Source of the DNA: Strix aluco
Taxonomy: Eukaryota; Chordata; Aves; Strigiformes; Strigidae
NCBI RefSeq assembly: GCF_031877795.1
Contig: NC_133955.1
Span: 1,426,001-1,490,000 of the forward strand
Length of the DNA stretch: 64,000 nt
Direction of reading: 5' to 3'
A model generated the notes under the pieces. It was given only the letters and a program-made list of their open reading frames with translations. It did not search any database and was not told where the DNA came from. Shown here piece by piece: positions 39,148 through 48,126 of this stretch. A program made the position numbers and the translations under genes. Each line of letters begins with the position of its first letter. Position 1 is the first letter of the stretch.

Positions 39148-41662
39148 ATCCCCCCTTTTTCTTTTTATCATTTTGTTCATCAAATCGTTGCAATTCTTGT
39201 TGACTTAACAGGAGAGTTTTTTTCAATTTAAAGTCATCATCTAATTGATTGTTTTTGGCTTTAATGAGTATTGGACGGGTGACAGACATCAGATATGTTA
39301 CCCGTTGCATCATTCTCCAAGTTATGACATATAATATTATTGACAAAGTCAAACTGATTAAGATTAATATCAAGAGAACCACAATGGGGTGACACAACTT
39401 GTTCAAGATGCCTGTAGCAGTAGGTGACCATCCAAAAAGGGTGTCCCACCAGTTATGTTCTGCATTCTTTTTTGCTCTTTCCAAGACTCGGTGTATTTCT
39501 TCCACATTGTGATGAACAGTTATTAGAGTTTTCTGTCCATTTTCTCTAACTTTCTCTAAAATTCTAACTAAGTCTTTGTGTTGAAGTAACTGCTTAACCA
39601 AAGTGAGGTTCATTCCAATGGGTGTAGGTTGTAGATTATGTATTAATGTATAATTGGATTGCAGGAGTTGGTAAGACGTGACCGGGGCTAAATAGGAAAA
39701 GTCACATCCGATTACCTTTGTGAAGTTGCAAACACAGAGATTTGAATAATTTTTTGTCTCTATTATGATCTTGTCTACGGTTAAGAATTCACAAACCGTC
39801 CTCAAACATACACAACCTTCGCCAATATATATAAGTACTGTTTTAGGATTTTCATTGGGATGGACCTCAAAGTGACAAATATTTTGTTCGGTATCTAAAC
39901 AAATATCTTGTGCCTCAATTGCATTGCCTTCACAAATGAATCCTTGTTGTTCCCGTACAATGCAGGACTCTAGATTGACAGTTTGCCATTTTTCGTTTAC
40001 CTTTCGGGCCCATACTCTATGCTCAGAAGGATAGAGTATGGTTCCGTTGTGATTCAGCCCTAATGCAATGATAGGATAAATTTGGTATATGGTGGCATTG
40101 TAAATAGTGAGTATAAAGGTAGTAGCTGTGTTTGTGATGGGGTCATAGGTAAAGTTTACCAGGTTCCACCAGGATTGGAGTTTCTTTTCAAAATTAGTAG
40201 CACTGTCCCAAATTATTCTTCGAATTTCAGTAGGAAGAATACCTTCTTCACCTTCTCTTATAATTGAGGCAGCTATCGACTGCATCCATATTTGAGCCTG
40301 GATGCAGCTGAGAGCTAAAGAGAGGTTATTTTGGAGCACACTGAGTGCGTCTGTAATCAATTCATGATCCTTTATATTTACCTTTTCCCCTTTTGGTAAT
40401 ATATTCGACAACAGCCACTGGTTAGCCCCCAAAGCCAATAAGGAAGATCGCAAAGGCCTTTGTATATTAGTTAAATCACTAATTGAGGTAGCCAATTTGT
40501 TCATTATTACCTCCGAATCAATACTATTTAAAACTCCCAATCCTGTTCCCAAAGCACCGGTTAAGTCTCTCTGCGTTCTTTTTGTGTGAGGAGTTTGTTT
40601 TTGCAGCCAGGTTGTCCATCCCTCGTAAGAAGTCTTTAGGAAAGGTGAACATGCTGGCTGAATATTTGAAACATTATTTTGCATTAACAATTCAACTTGC
40701 TTGAGAGACCACGCCGGGTTAAACAGCATTTGTTGTTTACCTGTATTTCTAATTGCATATGGTCCAATTTTAAAAATTCTTGGGCTAAGCACGACTGTTG
40801 GTTGTGTTGGAACAGTATGAGTAGTCTGAGTAGTCTCTTTGGGAGCGTGGGTTGTGATTGTTGTAGTTTCCTCCTGTATATTCAATGGAAATCGGAAAGA
40901 TATAGCTTGATCTCCTGACCTGGTCCCTCCCAAACAAACTATGGACACCGGTTGGGTTGCAGTAAATGCATACCAACAGGTTTCCGACTCACAACGGGTT
41001 TGAGCTATTTTAGATTCCGTTTTGTCTCTGATAACGATTTGAGTAAAAGGGGGCTGACGGACGGTTTGAATTAAAGGGTGCCGACTTATTATCACATTTA
41101 CATTGAATACTCTGCAGCCTATCTGTATCTCATCTCCTTTTTTAGCTGTCCAGGTATGGGATGAATTCTCCCATTTATATGTTTGGAGTGTTAGGTTATT
41201 GCTTAGTATGGCAGTTGCTAACTCTGTCCCATACAAATCTGCATCCATACTTCCTGTATGTCCATAATAAGCATCTGTCCAAGGCCATATAATTTGATTA
41301 GTTAGGGTATGTTCAAAAGGTTGGTGGGATTGGTTAGTCGTTCTAGCCCATCCTGGTAGTGTATTCATTGTAGCTAATACACCTAGCCAGACTATCCAAT
41401 AGCTCCAATAGAAGGCTGACGGGATTCTATAGATTTGCATATTTTTTCTTAGTCTCTTTTGTATCGGGGTGTCTGACACTCTCGTCTGGCCCTTCTCCCT
41501 CAGAGGTCCTTTTTTCTTCAGAGTAGGGCAGTAAAGTTTTCCCCACTTTGATACGTCTCTGCCTCCTCTGCCTACTCTGTTGCTTAGAGCAGCAGGGTGT
41601 TCCATCTTCTCGGCAGCAGCCGTATTCTTCAGGGGTACGTTTGCCTCTACTCCGGGACACAT
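39143..41662 (-). CDS. Env glycoprotein, atypical
   Basis: Env is 839 residues from the first ATG (41662). An in-frame ATG at 41440 (residue 75) sits directly before a hydrophobic signal sequence (about 81-103) and may be the real start; the upstream part is basic. A Thr/Pro-rich hinge lies at about 264-291, and a furin-type site KRTQR at about 361-365, followed by a Gly/Leu-rich possible fusion peptide. The transmembrane subunit is about 474 residues, far longer than the roughly 200 of gammaretroviruses. It includes ten cysteines between about 567 and 653, an anchor at about 758-781 and a tail of about 55 residues. I find no CX6CC motif. Many N-glycosylation sequons are present. The stop lies inside the 3' LTR. 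Confidence 0.88.
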   Translation of the reverse strand: MCPGVEANVPLKNTAAAEKMEHPAALSNRVGRGGRDVSKWGKLYCPTLKKKGPLREKGQTRVSDTPIQKRLRKNMQIYRIPSAFYWSYWIVWLGVLATMNTLPGWARTTNQSHQPFEHTLTNQIIWPWTDAYYGHTGSMDADLYGTELATAILSNNLTLQTYKWENSSHTWTAKKGDEIQIGCRVFNVNVIISRHPLIQTVRQPPFTQIVIRDKTESKIAQTRCESETCWYAFTATQPVSIVCLGGTRSGDQAISFRFPLNIQEETTTITTHAPKETTQTTHTVPTQPTVVLSPRIFKIGPYAIRNTGKQQMLFNPAWSLKQVELLMQNNVSNIQPACSPFLKTSYEGWTTWLQKQTPHTKRTQRDLTGALGTGLGVLNSIDSEVIMNKLATSISDLTNIQRPLRSSLLALGANQWLLSNILPKGEKVNIKDHELITDALSVLQNNLSLALSCIQAQIWMQSIAASIIREGEEGILPTEIRRIIWDSATNFEKKLQSWWNLVNFTYDPITNTATTFILTIYNATIYQIYPIIALGLNHNGTILYPSEHRVWARKVNEKWQTVNLESCIVREQQGFICEGNAIEAQDICLDTEQNICHFEVHPNENPKTVLIYIGEGCVCLRTVCEFLTVDKIIIETKNYSNLCVCNFTKVIGCDFSYLAPVTSYQLLQSNYTLIHNLQPTPIGMNLTLVKQLLQHKDLVRILEKVRENGQKTLITVHHNVEEIHRVLERAKKNAEHNWWDTLFGWSPTATGILNKLCHPIVVLLILILISLTLSIILYVITWRMMQRVTYLMSVTRPILIKAKNNQLDDDFKLKKTLLLSQQELQRFDEQNDKKKKGGL
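39148..39167 (-). promoter_or_regulatory. Polypurine tract
   Basis: On the proviral strand an A/G-only run (AAAAAGAAAAAGGGGGGA) ends one base before the 3' LTR. This is the plus-strand primer site. It is also read as the lysine- and glycine-rich end of Env. Confidence 0.9.
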
Positions 41663-42059
41663 AGGTCTCCCAGTTTTTATCTTTGACCTCGGGTTCACGA
41701 CAGGGGACCCAGAGGATGTGCTTTCTACAGATCACCCTTAGGATCTGAGAGTGTTATTGAGTAGGCCAATTAGAGTGAGTGCACTCTCTTTAGTAAATAT
41801 TTTCTACCAAGTTTTAGAATCTCCAGTTTTAGGGCCTGATTAGTTAATCGCTATTCTCGTTAATAACACTGATTACAACTAGACCGAAGATTTATTCCAT
41901 GTGCATTATGAATCCCCCAGCCTTCTTTACATACATTACACTTTACACTTTATGCATATAAAAGGAAAACAAATATAAGTTTCAATTGGACAAAAATATC
42001 AGGGTCTCACTCATCGAGTCCTTCGTAGGTTCTTATCTCACAATGTGTGGAGAGTTCTT
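41663..42059 (-). other. Intergenic segment between pol and env
   Basis: About 400 bp separates the pol stop from the first env ATG. The env frame stays open back to 41698 without an ATG. A splice acceptor for env mRNA should lie here or just inside env, but I could not single one out. Confidence 0.5.
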
Positions 42060-45000
42060 TCAGGTTTTCCGAAGGGTGACTCGTAGATCCCCAGGAGGGC
42101 TGGTCACTTTCCAGGCCGGATCCTGTATAGGTCCCTTTACTCGGCTTGCGTGTGTCCACCCCTTCTCAGCAGTCCGAACAGCAGTTTCTGTAGTGATAAG
42201 AGCAACATAGGGTCCTTCCCAACGGGGGGTCAAAGAAGATTCTTTCCATGATTTGATTAGTACTTTATCTCCTGGTTGGATTTGATGCATGGCCACATCC
42301 AATGGAGGCCTTTGTACTACCATCCCCCGAGCCTGTAGTTGTTTTCTCCTTGCCATTAGCTGTATCAGGTAGGACTTTATCTTTAATTCTTCAAGTTGGG
42401 GGTGATCCGGTGGCATTTCTAAATCATAGGGCATCCCATATAGCATTTCAAAGGGAGAAATGCCTACATCAGTTCGGGGCTGAGTTCTGATATTTAACAA
42501 GGCTAAAGGGAGACACTTTACCCATGACATTTTAGTTTCTAACATTAGTTTGGTAAGTTGTTTTTTTATTTCTCCGTTCATACGTTCAACTTTCCCTGAG
42601 CTCTGCGGGTGCCATGGAGTATGGTATTGCCACTGTGTACCCAGGGCAGCCAAAGTCTCTTTGGCTACTCTGGATACAAAGTGTGGACCTCTATCTGAGT
42701 CTATTGCTTCTATTGCTCCATACCGAGGTATAATTTCTTCAAGTAATATCCTTGTTACTGTGTGAGCTGTGGCTCGGGCTGTGGGAAAGGCTTCTACGAA
42801 TTGAGTTAAATGATCTATAATTACTAATAGGTATTTATACCTCCCCACCTTTGGTAATTCAGTAAAGTCTATTTGTATTCTTGCAAAAGGTCTATGAGCC
42901 AATTCTCGCCCCCCATATACTCGTTTTCTTATTTGATGTTTATTTACTTTTTGACAAACGAGACATTCTCCTATCACTCGTTTGGCTATATCATATATCC
43001 CAATGCACATGTATTTAGTTGCAAATTGATCCACTAATGCCTGAGTTCCCCAATGAGTGTTTTTATGGAATTGCTGCATTATCTTGGTAGCTATGGGTTT
43101 TGGGAGAACTTCTCGGCCGTCCGGGAGTTCCCATTTTCCATTAGCTTTCTGTTTAATCCCCATTTGATTTAATTTTGCTTGTTCTTGAACAGTAAAACTT
43201 AAAAGTTCATAGGATTTTCCATGGAAAAAGCACCACTTAAACCCTGGTCTTTCACATACACATTCTATACCGTCTACTCCGTATTCTTTCCAGCAACCAT
43301 AACAGGGGAGGTAATTATCTCCACAATTAACACACTGCTTTCTGTCCTCTATCGGATCATCCAAGTCCAGTGCTGATAGCGCTGCTCTCTTTGCCTCTTG
43401 ATCAGCAAGGTTATTCCCCCGTACTAAAGGATTTAGCCCCCTCTGGTGTCCTTTTACGTGTACTACCGCAATTTCGCTGGGCCCTCGTATAGCTTGCAAA
43501 ATTTGTGATATTAACTCCTGATGTACTAGGCTCTTCCCCCGAGAATTGATTAAACCTCTTTCTTCCCATATTTTCCCAAAGGTATGTACTATTCCGAAGG
43601 CATATCTAGAATCAGTGTATATAGTTCCCACTTTTCCATTTAGTAATTGTAAAGCCTTTAATACTGCATATAATTCACATGCCTGTGCTGACCAGCTGGG
43701 ACTCAAGGGTCCTGATTCTATCACCTTAAAAGTTTTTCCATCAATTATGGCATACCCTGATTTTCTTTTCCCTTCTACCACTCGAGAGGATCCATCTACA
43801 AAAAATTTTTCTCCTTTCCCTAATTCCTCCTCTTCCAAATCTGGTCTTATCTTAGTCTGCTCCTCGATGTTACGGAGGCAATCATGAAAAAGATCTTGAC
43901 TAGGTTCTCCATACAAAAATTGGGCTGGATTTTGTAACGATGTTGTTTCAAGGGTCAGGTGGGGGGACGTAATGAGGATTGCCTCATATTTTACTAGTCT
44001 AGCATCGGTTATCCATTTTTCTGCTTTTTGCTGTAACACACCTCTAATATTATGGGGTGATAGTACCCTTAATTCACTACCAAAAGTTATTTTATGCGCT
44101 TCCTCAACTAACAAAGCAGCTGCCACCACAACTTGTAGGCACGTAGGCCATCCCCGACTTACGGGGTCCAGTAATTTTGAGATATATGCTACTGGTTTCT
44201 TTTTTCCTGCCCATTCCTGGGCTAATACTCCAAATGCAGTTCCTTCCTCTGTGTTGACAAATAAGAAAAATGGTCTTTTCAGGTCGGGCAAGCTCAGAAC
44301 AGGAGCATTTACTAATTCAGTTTTTAGTTCTTTTAACCGTTGATCATCTTCCTGAGTCCATTTTAATAATCCATTTTTAGTTATTTTGGTGTATAAAAAC
44401 TTTACTTTTCCACTATACCCTTCGATCCACTGCTTACAATATCCAAATAGCCCTAATAGCTGCCGGACTTGTTTTTTAGTTTTTGGACTTGGTAGGGAAA
44501 GTATCCCTTTCACCCTTTCTGGATCCAATTTCTTAGTTCCTTGACTTAATCGATGCCCTAGGTATTTAACTTCCTTTTCAACAAATTGCAATTTGGATTT
44601 TGACACTTTCAGTCCCTTTAAGCTCAGGAAATTTAACAACTTGATGCTTTCTTCCCGAACCCTTTCCTCATCCTCCCCTGCTATTAAAAGATCATCTACA
44701 TACTGGACTAGGGTAAGGGTATCTCCTATCTGGTAATCCTGCAAAATTTGTTCTAAAGCTTGCCCAAACAGGTTTGGGGATTCAGTGAAACCTTGGGGTA
44801 GGACTGTCCACCGGAGTTGAGTTTTCCTGTGGGTGTCTGGGTCCTCCCACTCAAAAGCAAAATAGTTTCTACACTCCTCTTTTAAGGGACATGCCCAGAA
44901 AGCGTCCTTCAAGTCTATTACACTGTACCACCGGTCGTTCGGGCCTAATTGACTTAAGAGAGTGTGTGGGTTAGCTACTACAGGGAATCTAGTTACAGTC

Positions 45001-45668
45001 CTTTTGTTAATTTCCCTTAGGTCATGGACTAATCTGTACCCCCCATCCGCCTTCTTGACAGGTAAAATGGGAGTATTAAAAGGGGACATGCAGGGTTCCA
45101 ATAATCCCTGCTTTATTAATCTCTGAATTTCTGGTTTTAATCCTTGCCTTCCCTCCAGAGGTATGGGATATTGCTTAATCCTCACCGGTACTTCAGGATC
45201 CCGGATGGTTACCATAAAAGGTTCAACATTCAGTTTTCCCACCGTATCCGGAGTGTACCACACTTCAGGGTTGATTTTAGTCTCATCTTCAACCCGTAGG
45301 GGGCATAGTTTGATTTCAAGTTTGTGTTCTGTTACTTCCAAACTAATTCCTAATTCAATCATTAGATCTCTCCCCAGTAGGTTATAATCTGCCTCAGGTA
45401 CTAACAATAAGGATCCCATCCCCACTTTAGAATCTGTTTCAAGGAGTACATCTTTAATTACTGGTACTCCGAATGGTTCTCCTTTCGCCCCAACTACTTG
45501 TACTTTTTCTGATGAAATCTTACATCCTTGGGGCAATGATTGAACAGTAGATCTCTCCGCTCCTGAATCTACTAAAAATTCTACCTCCTGTTGCTGAGGA
45601 CCTACTTTTAACTTTATCAAGGGCTCAGTTCGTTCTCGGGTCCCCAGCAAATAGAGCCCCTGACACCC
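42060..45668 (-). CDS. Pro-Pol polyprotein (protease, reverse transcriptase, RNase H, integrase)
   Basis: This is a 1202-residue open frame, counted from the codon after UAG, and is made by readthrough of gag. Protease has the FLVDSGAE active site at about 34. Reverse transcriptase has IDLKDAF (D about 252), LPQGF and the catalytic YVDD at about 323-326. RNase H acidic residues lie at about 625, 665, 686 and 756. A cysteine-rich insert (about 779-813) precedes integrase. Integrase shows the HHCC zinc motif (H868, H872, C902, C905) and D934, D992, E1028 with 35 residues between the last two. The C-terminus has a GPY-type domain (about 1152). All catalytic residues are present and there is no internal stop. 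Gammaretrovirus-like order and motifs. Confidence 0.95.
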   Translation of the reverse strand, partial: GCQGLYLLGTRERTEPLIKLKVGPQQQEVEFLVDSGAERSTVQSLPQGCKISSEKVQVVGAKGEPFGVPVIKDVLLETDSKVGMGSLLLVPEADYNLLGRDLMIELGISLEVTEHKLEIKLCPLRVEDETKINPEVWYTPDTVGKLNVEPFMVTIRDPEVPVRIKQYPIPLEGRQGLKPEIQRLIKQGLLEPCMSPFNTPILPVKKADGGYRLVHDLREINKRTVTRFPVVANPHTLLSQLGPNDRWYSVIDLKDAFWACPLKEECRNYFAFEWEDPDTHRKTQLRWTVLPQGFTESPNLFGQALEQILQDYQIGDTLTLVQYVDDLLIAGEDEERVREESIKLLNFLSLKGLKVSKSKLQFVEKEVKYLGHRLSQGTKKLDPERVKGILSLPSPKTKKQVRQLLGLFGYCKQWIEGYSGKVKFLYTKITKNGLLKWTQEDDQRLKELKTELVNAPVLSLPDLKRPFFLFVNTEEGTAFGVLAQEWAGKKKPVAYISKLLDPVSRGWPTCLQVVVAAALLVEEAHKITFGSELRVLSPHNIRGVLQQKAEKWITDARLVKYEAILITSPHLTLETTSLQNPAQFLYGEPSQDLFHDCLRNIEEQTKIRPDLEEEELGKGEKFFVDGSSRVVEGKRKSGYAIIDGKTFKVIESGPLSPSWSAQACELYAVLKALQLLNGKVGTIYTDSRYAFGIVHTFGKIWEERGLINSRGKSLVHQELISQILQAIRGPSEIAVVHVKGHQRGLNPLVRGNNLADQEAKRAALSALDLDDPIEDRKQCVNCGDNYLPCYGCWKEYGVDGIECVCERPGFKWCFFHGKSYELLSFTVQEQAKLNQMGIKQKANGKWELPDGREVLPKPIATKIMQQFHKNTHWGTQALVDQFATKYMCIGIYDIAKRVIGECLVCQKVNKHQIRKRVYGGRELAHRPFARIQIDFTELPKVGRYKYLLVIIDHLTQFVEAFPTARATAHTVTRILLEEIIPRYGAIEAIDSDRGPHFVSRVAKETLAALGTQWQYHTPWHPQSSGKVERMNGEIKKQLTKLMLETKMSWVKCLPLALLNIRTQPRTDVGISPFEMLYGMPYDLEMPPDHPQLEELKIKSYLIQLMARRKQLQARGMVVQRPPLDVAMHQIQPGDKVLIKSWKESSLTPRWEGPYVALITTETAVRTAEKGWTHASRVKGPIQDPAWKVTSPPGDLRVTLRKT

Positions 45669-45671
45669 CTA
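45621..45671 (-). promoter_or_regulatory. UAG readthrough signal between gag and pol
   Basis: The gag stop is TAG and the pol frame continues in phase 0. Downstream lie an 8-base spacer (GGGTGTCA) and then GGGGCTC (45660-45654), which pairs with GAGCCC (45626-45621) to form a hairpin. A second pairing of loop GGGGACC with downstream GGTCCTC is possible, giving a pseudoknot. The spacer length and the UAG-G context resemble the murine leukaemia virus readthrough element. Readthrough itself is inferred. Confidence 0.8.
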
Positions 45672-47138
45672 ATCTTCTTTAAACATTCTCTCATCCATCA
45701 TTCTCCTTCTGCAGCTCTTCTTTGTGTGACCTTTTCTTCCGCAATGAAAGCAGACAATACTCCCTTTTTCTCTCTCTCTCTCCGGTTCCTTTGATCTATA
45801 GCCTGTTCTTTGACCTTCTTGTTTTCTCCCAGCACTGTTCACTCTCTGTCCTTCCCTTATCGCAGCTACCATCATTCTGGTATGTTTCTTTTGAGTCTCG
45901 TCCTCCCTTCGGACATAGACTTTCTGTGCTTCTCTCAGTAATTCATCCAACCCCCGATCCTGCCAATCTTCTATTTTTTCTAGCTTCTTTCTAATATCTA
46001 TCCATGCTTTTGCCACAAATTGTGTCTTTAACAATGCCTGTCCCACTGGGGTATTAGGGTCTAGTCCTGAGTAAAGCTGAAGATTTTTCCTCAGTCTCTC
46101 TAACCACTCAGTAGGAGTTTCATCCTTTTTCTGATGTTCACTAAAGGCTTTGTTTATATTTTGTCCTCTAGGGACTGATTCCCTTATACCCTGGATTACA
46201 ATCGTCCTCAGGTCTTGCATATGACCTCTATCGATTTCATTTTGATTATTCCAATTAGGTCGATTTAGAGGCCATTTTACATCTGCTGCCGGACCTTGCT
46301 GATGCTGTTGATCCCAAATTCTCATTCCTGCTCTCCTGATCATATCCCTTTCTTCAACAGTGAATAGTATAGCCATTATGGCTTGTATTTCATCCCAGGT
46401 ATAGATGTTTGGTCCTAAAAACTGATCCACCCGCTCCGCCACACCTAAGGGATCCTCCAATAGATTCCCCATCTCTTTTTTAAATTCTCTGACGTCCCCT
46501 GAATTAAGAGGGACAGTCACATATCCCATGCCAGGCTGGGGTCCCCCCATCGCAACCTCCCTTAGGGGGTACAAGCCACTATCACCCCACCCCATTCTAG
46601 TTTGACTACGGGTTATTCGTCTCGGTTCTTTCGGGGATTCAGGTGGGGAGTCTGAATTCTCTGGGTCCTCCGGCGCAGTCGGAGGAGGTGAAGGCGCCGG
46701 AGGTGGGGGTGGAGGTATGTAAGGAGGAGGAGAGGTGGGAGGTTCGTCCTCATCACGTACCTTCTTTTTCTTAACTTTTTCTTTTAGAGGATATAGATTT
46801 ATTCGGGTATCTGATGCTATCCATACCTGTGCATATTCACTCTCCTCTAAATTAAAGGGTTCCCTTGAGTTGACATAAATGTTTAGGGCTTGGCAGACCC
46901 ATTCTTCAAAGGACCCAAAAACAGGCCAATAGAGATGATCGCCTCTGATTTGTTTCCCTCCCCAAACTTCCATACAATAATAAATCATTTTTGCTTTGTC
47001 CTTACCCCGCCTAGAGGGATAATCTTCCCAATGGTTTAACATCAAGCCTAAAGGGCTATCTGGTGGTATTTGGGGGTACCTCACCTCGGGTCCCAAATCA
47101 CCCATGGGATCAGAAGGCTTGCTTTTCTTCTGTCCCAT
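45669..47138 (-). CDS. Gag polyprotein
   Basis: Gag is a 489-residue structural polyprotein that assembles the particle core. I chose the ATG at 47138 because it gives MGQKKSKP, with a glycine at position 2 suitable for myristoylation, as in gammaretroviruses; the upstream in-frame extension has no ATG. In order there are: a matrix-like N-terminus; a proline-rich stretch with a PPPY late-domain motif at 137-140; a capsid-like region from about 190; a charged linker; and one CCHC zinc knuckle (CFHCGRKGHTKKSC, about 463-476) as the nucleocapsid. One knuckle and PPPY both fit the gamma type. It ends at TAG 45669-45671, in the same frame as pol. No frameshift or internal stop is seen. Confidence 0.93.
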   Translation of the reverse strand: MGQKKSKPSDPMGDLGPEVRYPQIPPDSPLGLMLNHWEDYPSRRGKDKAKMIYYCMEVWGGKQIRGDHLYWPVFGSFEEWVCQALNIYVNSREPFNLEESEYAQVWIASDTRINLYPLKEKVKKKKVRDEDEPPTSPPPYIPPPPPPAPSPPPTAPEDPENSDSPPESPKEPRRITRSQTRMGWGDSGLYPLREVAMGGPQPGMGYVTVPLNSGDVREFKKEMGNLLEDPLGVAERVDQFLGPNIYTWDEIQAIMAILFTVEERDMIRRAGMRIWDQQHQQGPAADVKWPLNRPNWNNQNEIDRGHMQDLRTIVIQGIRESVPRGQNINKAFSEHQKKDETPTEWLERLRKNLQLYSGLDPNTPVGQALLKTQFVAKAWIDIRKKLEKIEDWQDRGLDELLREAQKVYVRREDETQKKHTRMMVAAIREGQRVNSAGRKQEGQRTGYRSKEPEREREKGSIVCFHCGRKGHTKKSCRRRMMDERMFKED

Positions 47139-47312
47139 CTTCCGGAGCGCCTTCACACACTCACACAATTCGCTTCCCCCTTTTCGTGACCCAGTCCCTC
47201 GCGGGATATGGGAACTGCACTACCGAGGGGTCCGCACTCGCTTCGCCCTGCTGGGCGTCTCACACACCACGCTCCGGGAAACCCAACCCCAACCGAACGG
47301 TAACCGGCCTAT

Positions 47313-47318
47313 ACTCAC
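47313..47318 (-). promoter_or_regulatory. Candidate splice donor in the leader
   Basis: On the minus strand the leader between the primer site and gag contains C|GTGAGTATAG, a good donor match. It would be the natural upstream partner for a spliced env message. No acceptor was established. Confidence 0.35.
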
Positions 47319-47504
47319 GCAACCCTGCGTCTTCGTCCGGGGCTTCGTGCACAAAGATTACGGGGTTACCGGTATTTTTTTTTTTGCTTGTTGCCGAGTT
47401 TTGGAGTTCGTCGGTAGAGGGCGTGATGTGATAGCACTCAGCCGGGGCCGCTGAACTCAGCGGGGCGCGCCTCCCCGTATGGGGCTTCCCACCAGATTGC
47501 CTCT

Positions 47505-47522
47505 ATCCGAGTCACGGCACCA
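47505..47522 (-). promoter_or_regulatory. Primer binding site for tRNA-His
   Basis: Eighteen bases read on the plus strand as ATCCGAGTCACGGCACCA, which is the 3' end of animal tRNA-His including CCA. The proviral strand therefore carries TGGTGCCGTGACTCGGAT, four bases inside the 5' LTR. This fixes the primer tRNA for minus-strand DNA synthesis. Confidence 0.93.
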
Positions 47523-47526
47523 ATTT

Positions 47527-48121
47527 TGTTATAGACTATCTTGCCAAAATGATGCAAGTTAGGACAAATTAAATTTCAATTATTTATTTTAGCAAGCGGC
47601 AATAAGCAAAACAGCGCTGGGCGGCCGGGGAGTCCCTGCTCCACCAACGGCGCGCACCCACTTCCCGAGGGTCCGTCTTTTTTATATCCTCCGCCTTCCG
47701 TTATCGGGTCTCTCTGAGAGGTGTATCCTGCGTCTGCGCACTTTGCAGCTAGGGGGTCGCTCCATCCGGGTCTTCCTCACGTCACCAGCTTCTCGTATTT
47801 CCTACTTTCCTGAGAGTGGCTCACAAAGTCTTTGTTTATATCTTACAGAATATAGACACTACCCCCTTTTTTTCTTCTTCTTCTCCCCTTTGTCTTTCTC
47901 CCCTTTGTCCTTCTTCCCTTTCTCCCTCTTTTCAGTCTTTTGCCTAGTAGGAGTCCTTGCTTCAGCATTTCAACTTAGATAAGCACTTACAGTCAGTTAG
48001 TCGTTACACAGTGTAATAGTTAAGATTAAGCTTAGGCCAACATAGTTTATGGAATAACATGTCACGAGCTCCCAGTATCTTCAATGGAATTTGATGAACA
48101 AACAGTTTACTGTCTATCACA
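47527..48121 (-). repeat. 5' LTR of the provirus
   Basis: The 595-bp LTR runs TGTGATAG...CTATAACA on the minus strand. A TATA box (TATAAAA) lies at 47680-47686, and AATAAA at 47583-47588 would lie in R. U5 is therefore short, roughly the last 40 bp before 47527. A pyrimidine-rich tract on the plus strand (about 47868-47940) means U3 is purine-rich on the coding strand. It is identical to the 3' LTR except at one base. Confidence 0.95.
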
Positions 48122-48126
48122 CACAT
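48122..48126. other. Target-site duplication CACAT, right copy
   Basis: This is the partner of 38548-38552. The exact 5-bp match confirms that both LTRs belong to one integration event without later recombination with another site. Confidence 0.85.

Larger units (their letters stand above)
38553..48121 (-). mobile_element. Complete endogenous retrovirus, gamma-like (class I) Gag-Pol
   Basis: The 9569-bp provirus lies on the minus strand. Two 595-bp LTRs with TG/CA ends bound it, and the host repeat CACAT flanks it (38548-38552 and 48122-48126). Reading in its own direction: 5' LTR, tRNA-His primer site, leader, gag, a single in-frame UAG, pro-pol, a roughly 400-bp gap to the first env ATG, env, polypurine tract and 3' LTR. 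All three coding regions are open. Single-knuckle Gag, UAG readthrough and a GPY-type integrase C-terminus are gammaretroviral traits. Env departs from that type. The LTRs differ at one position by eye (C at 38971, T at 47945), so the insertion is recent. Confidence 0.97.

Noticed and set aside
41663-41698. Upstream start of Env at 41698 and of Gag at 47168
   Set aside because: Those positions are GTG and TTG codons. The first true ATGs are at 41662 for Env and 47138 for Gag, the latter giving the MGQ myristoylation start.
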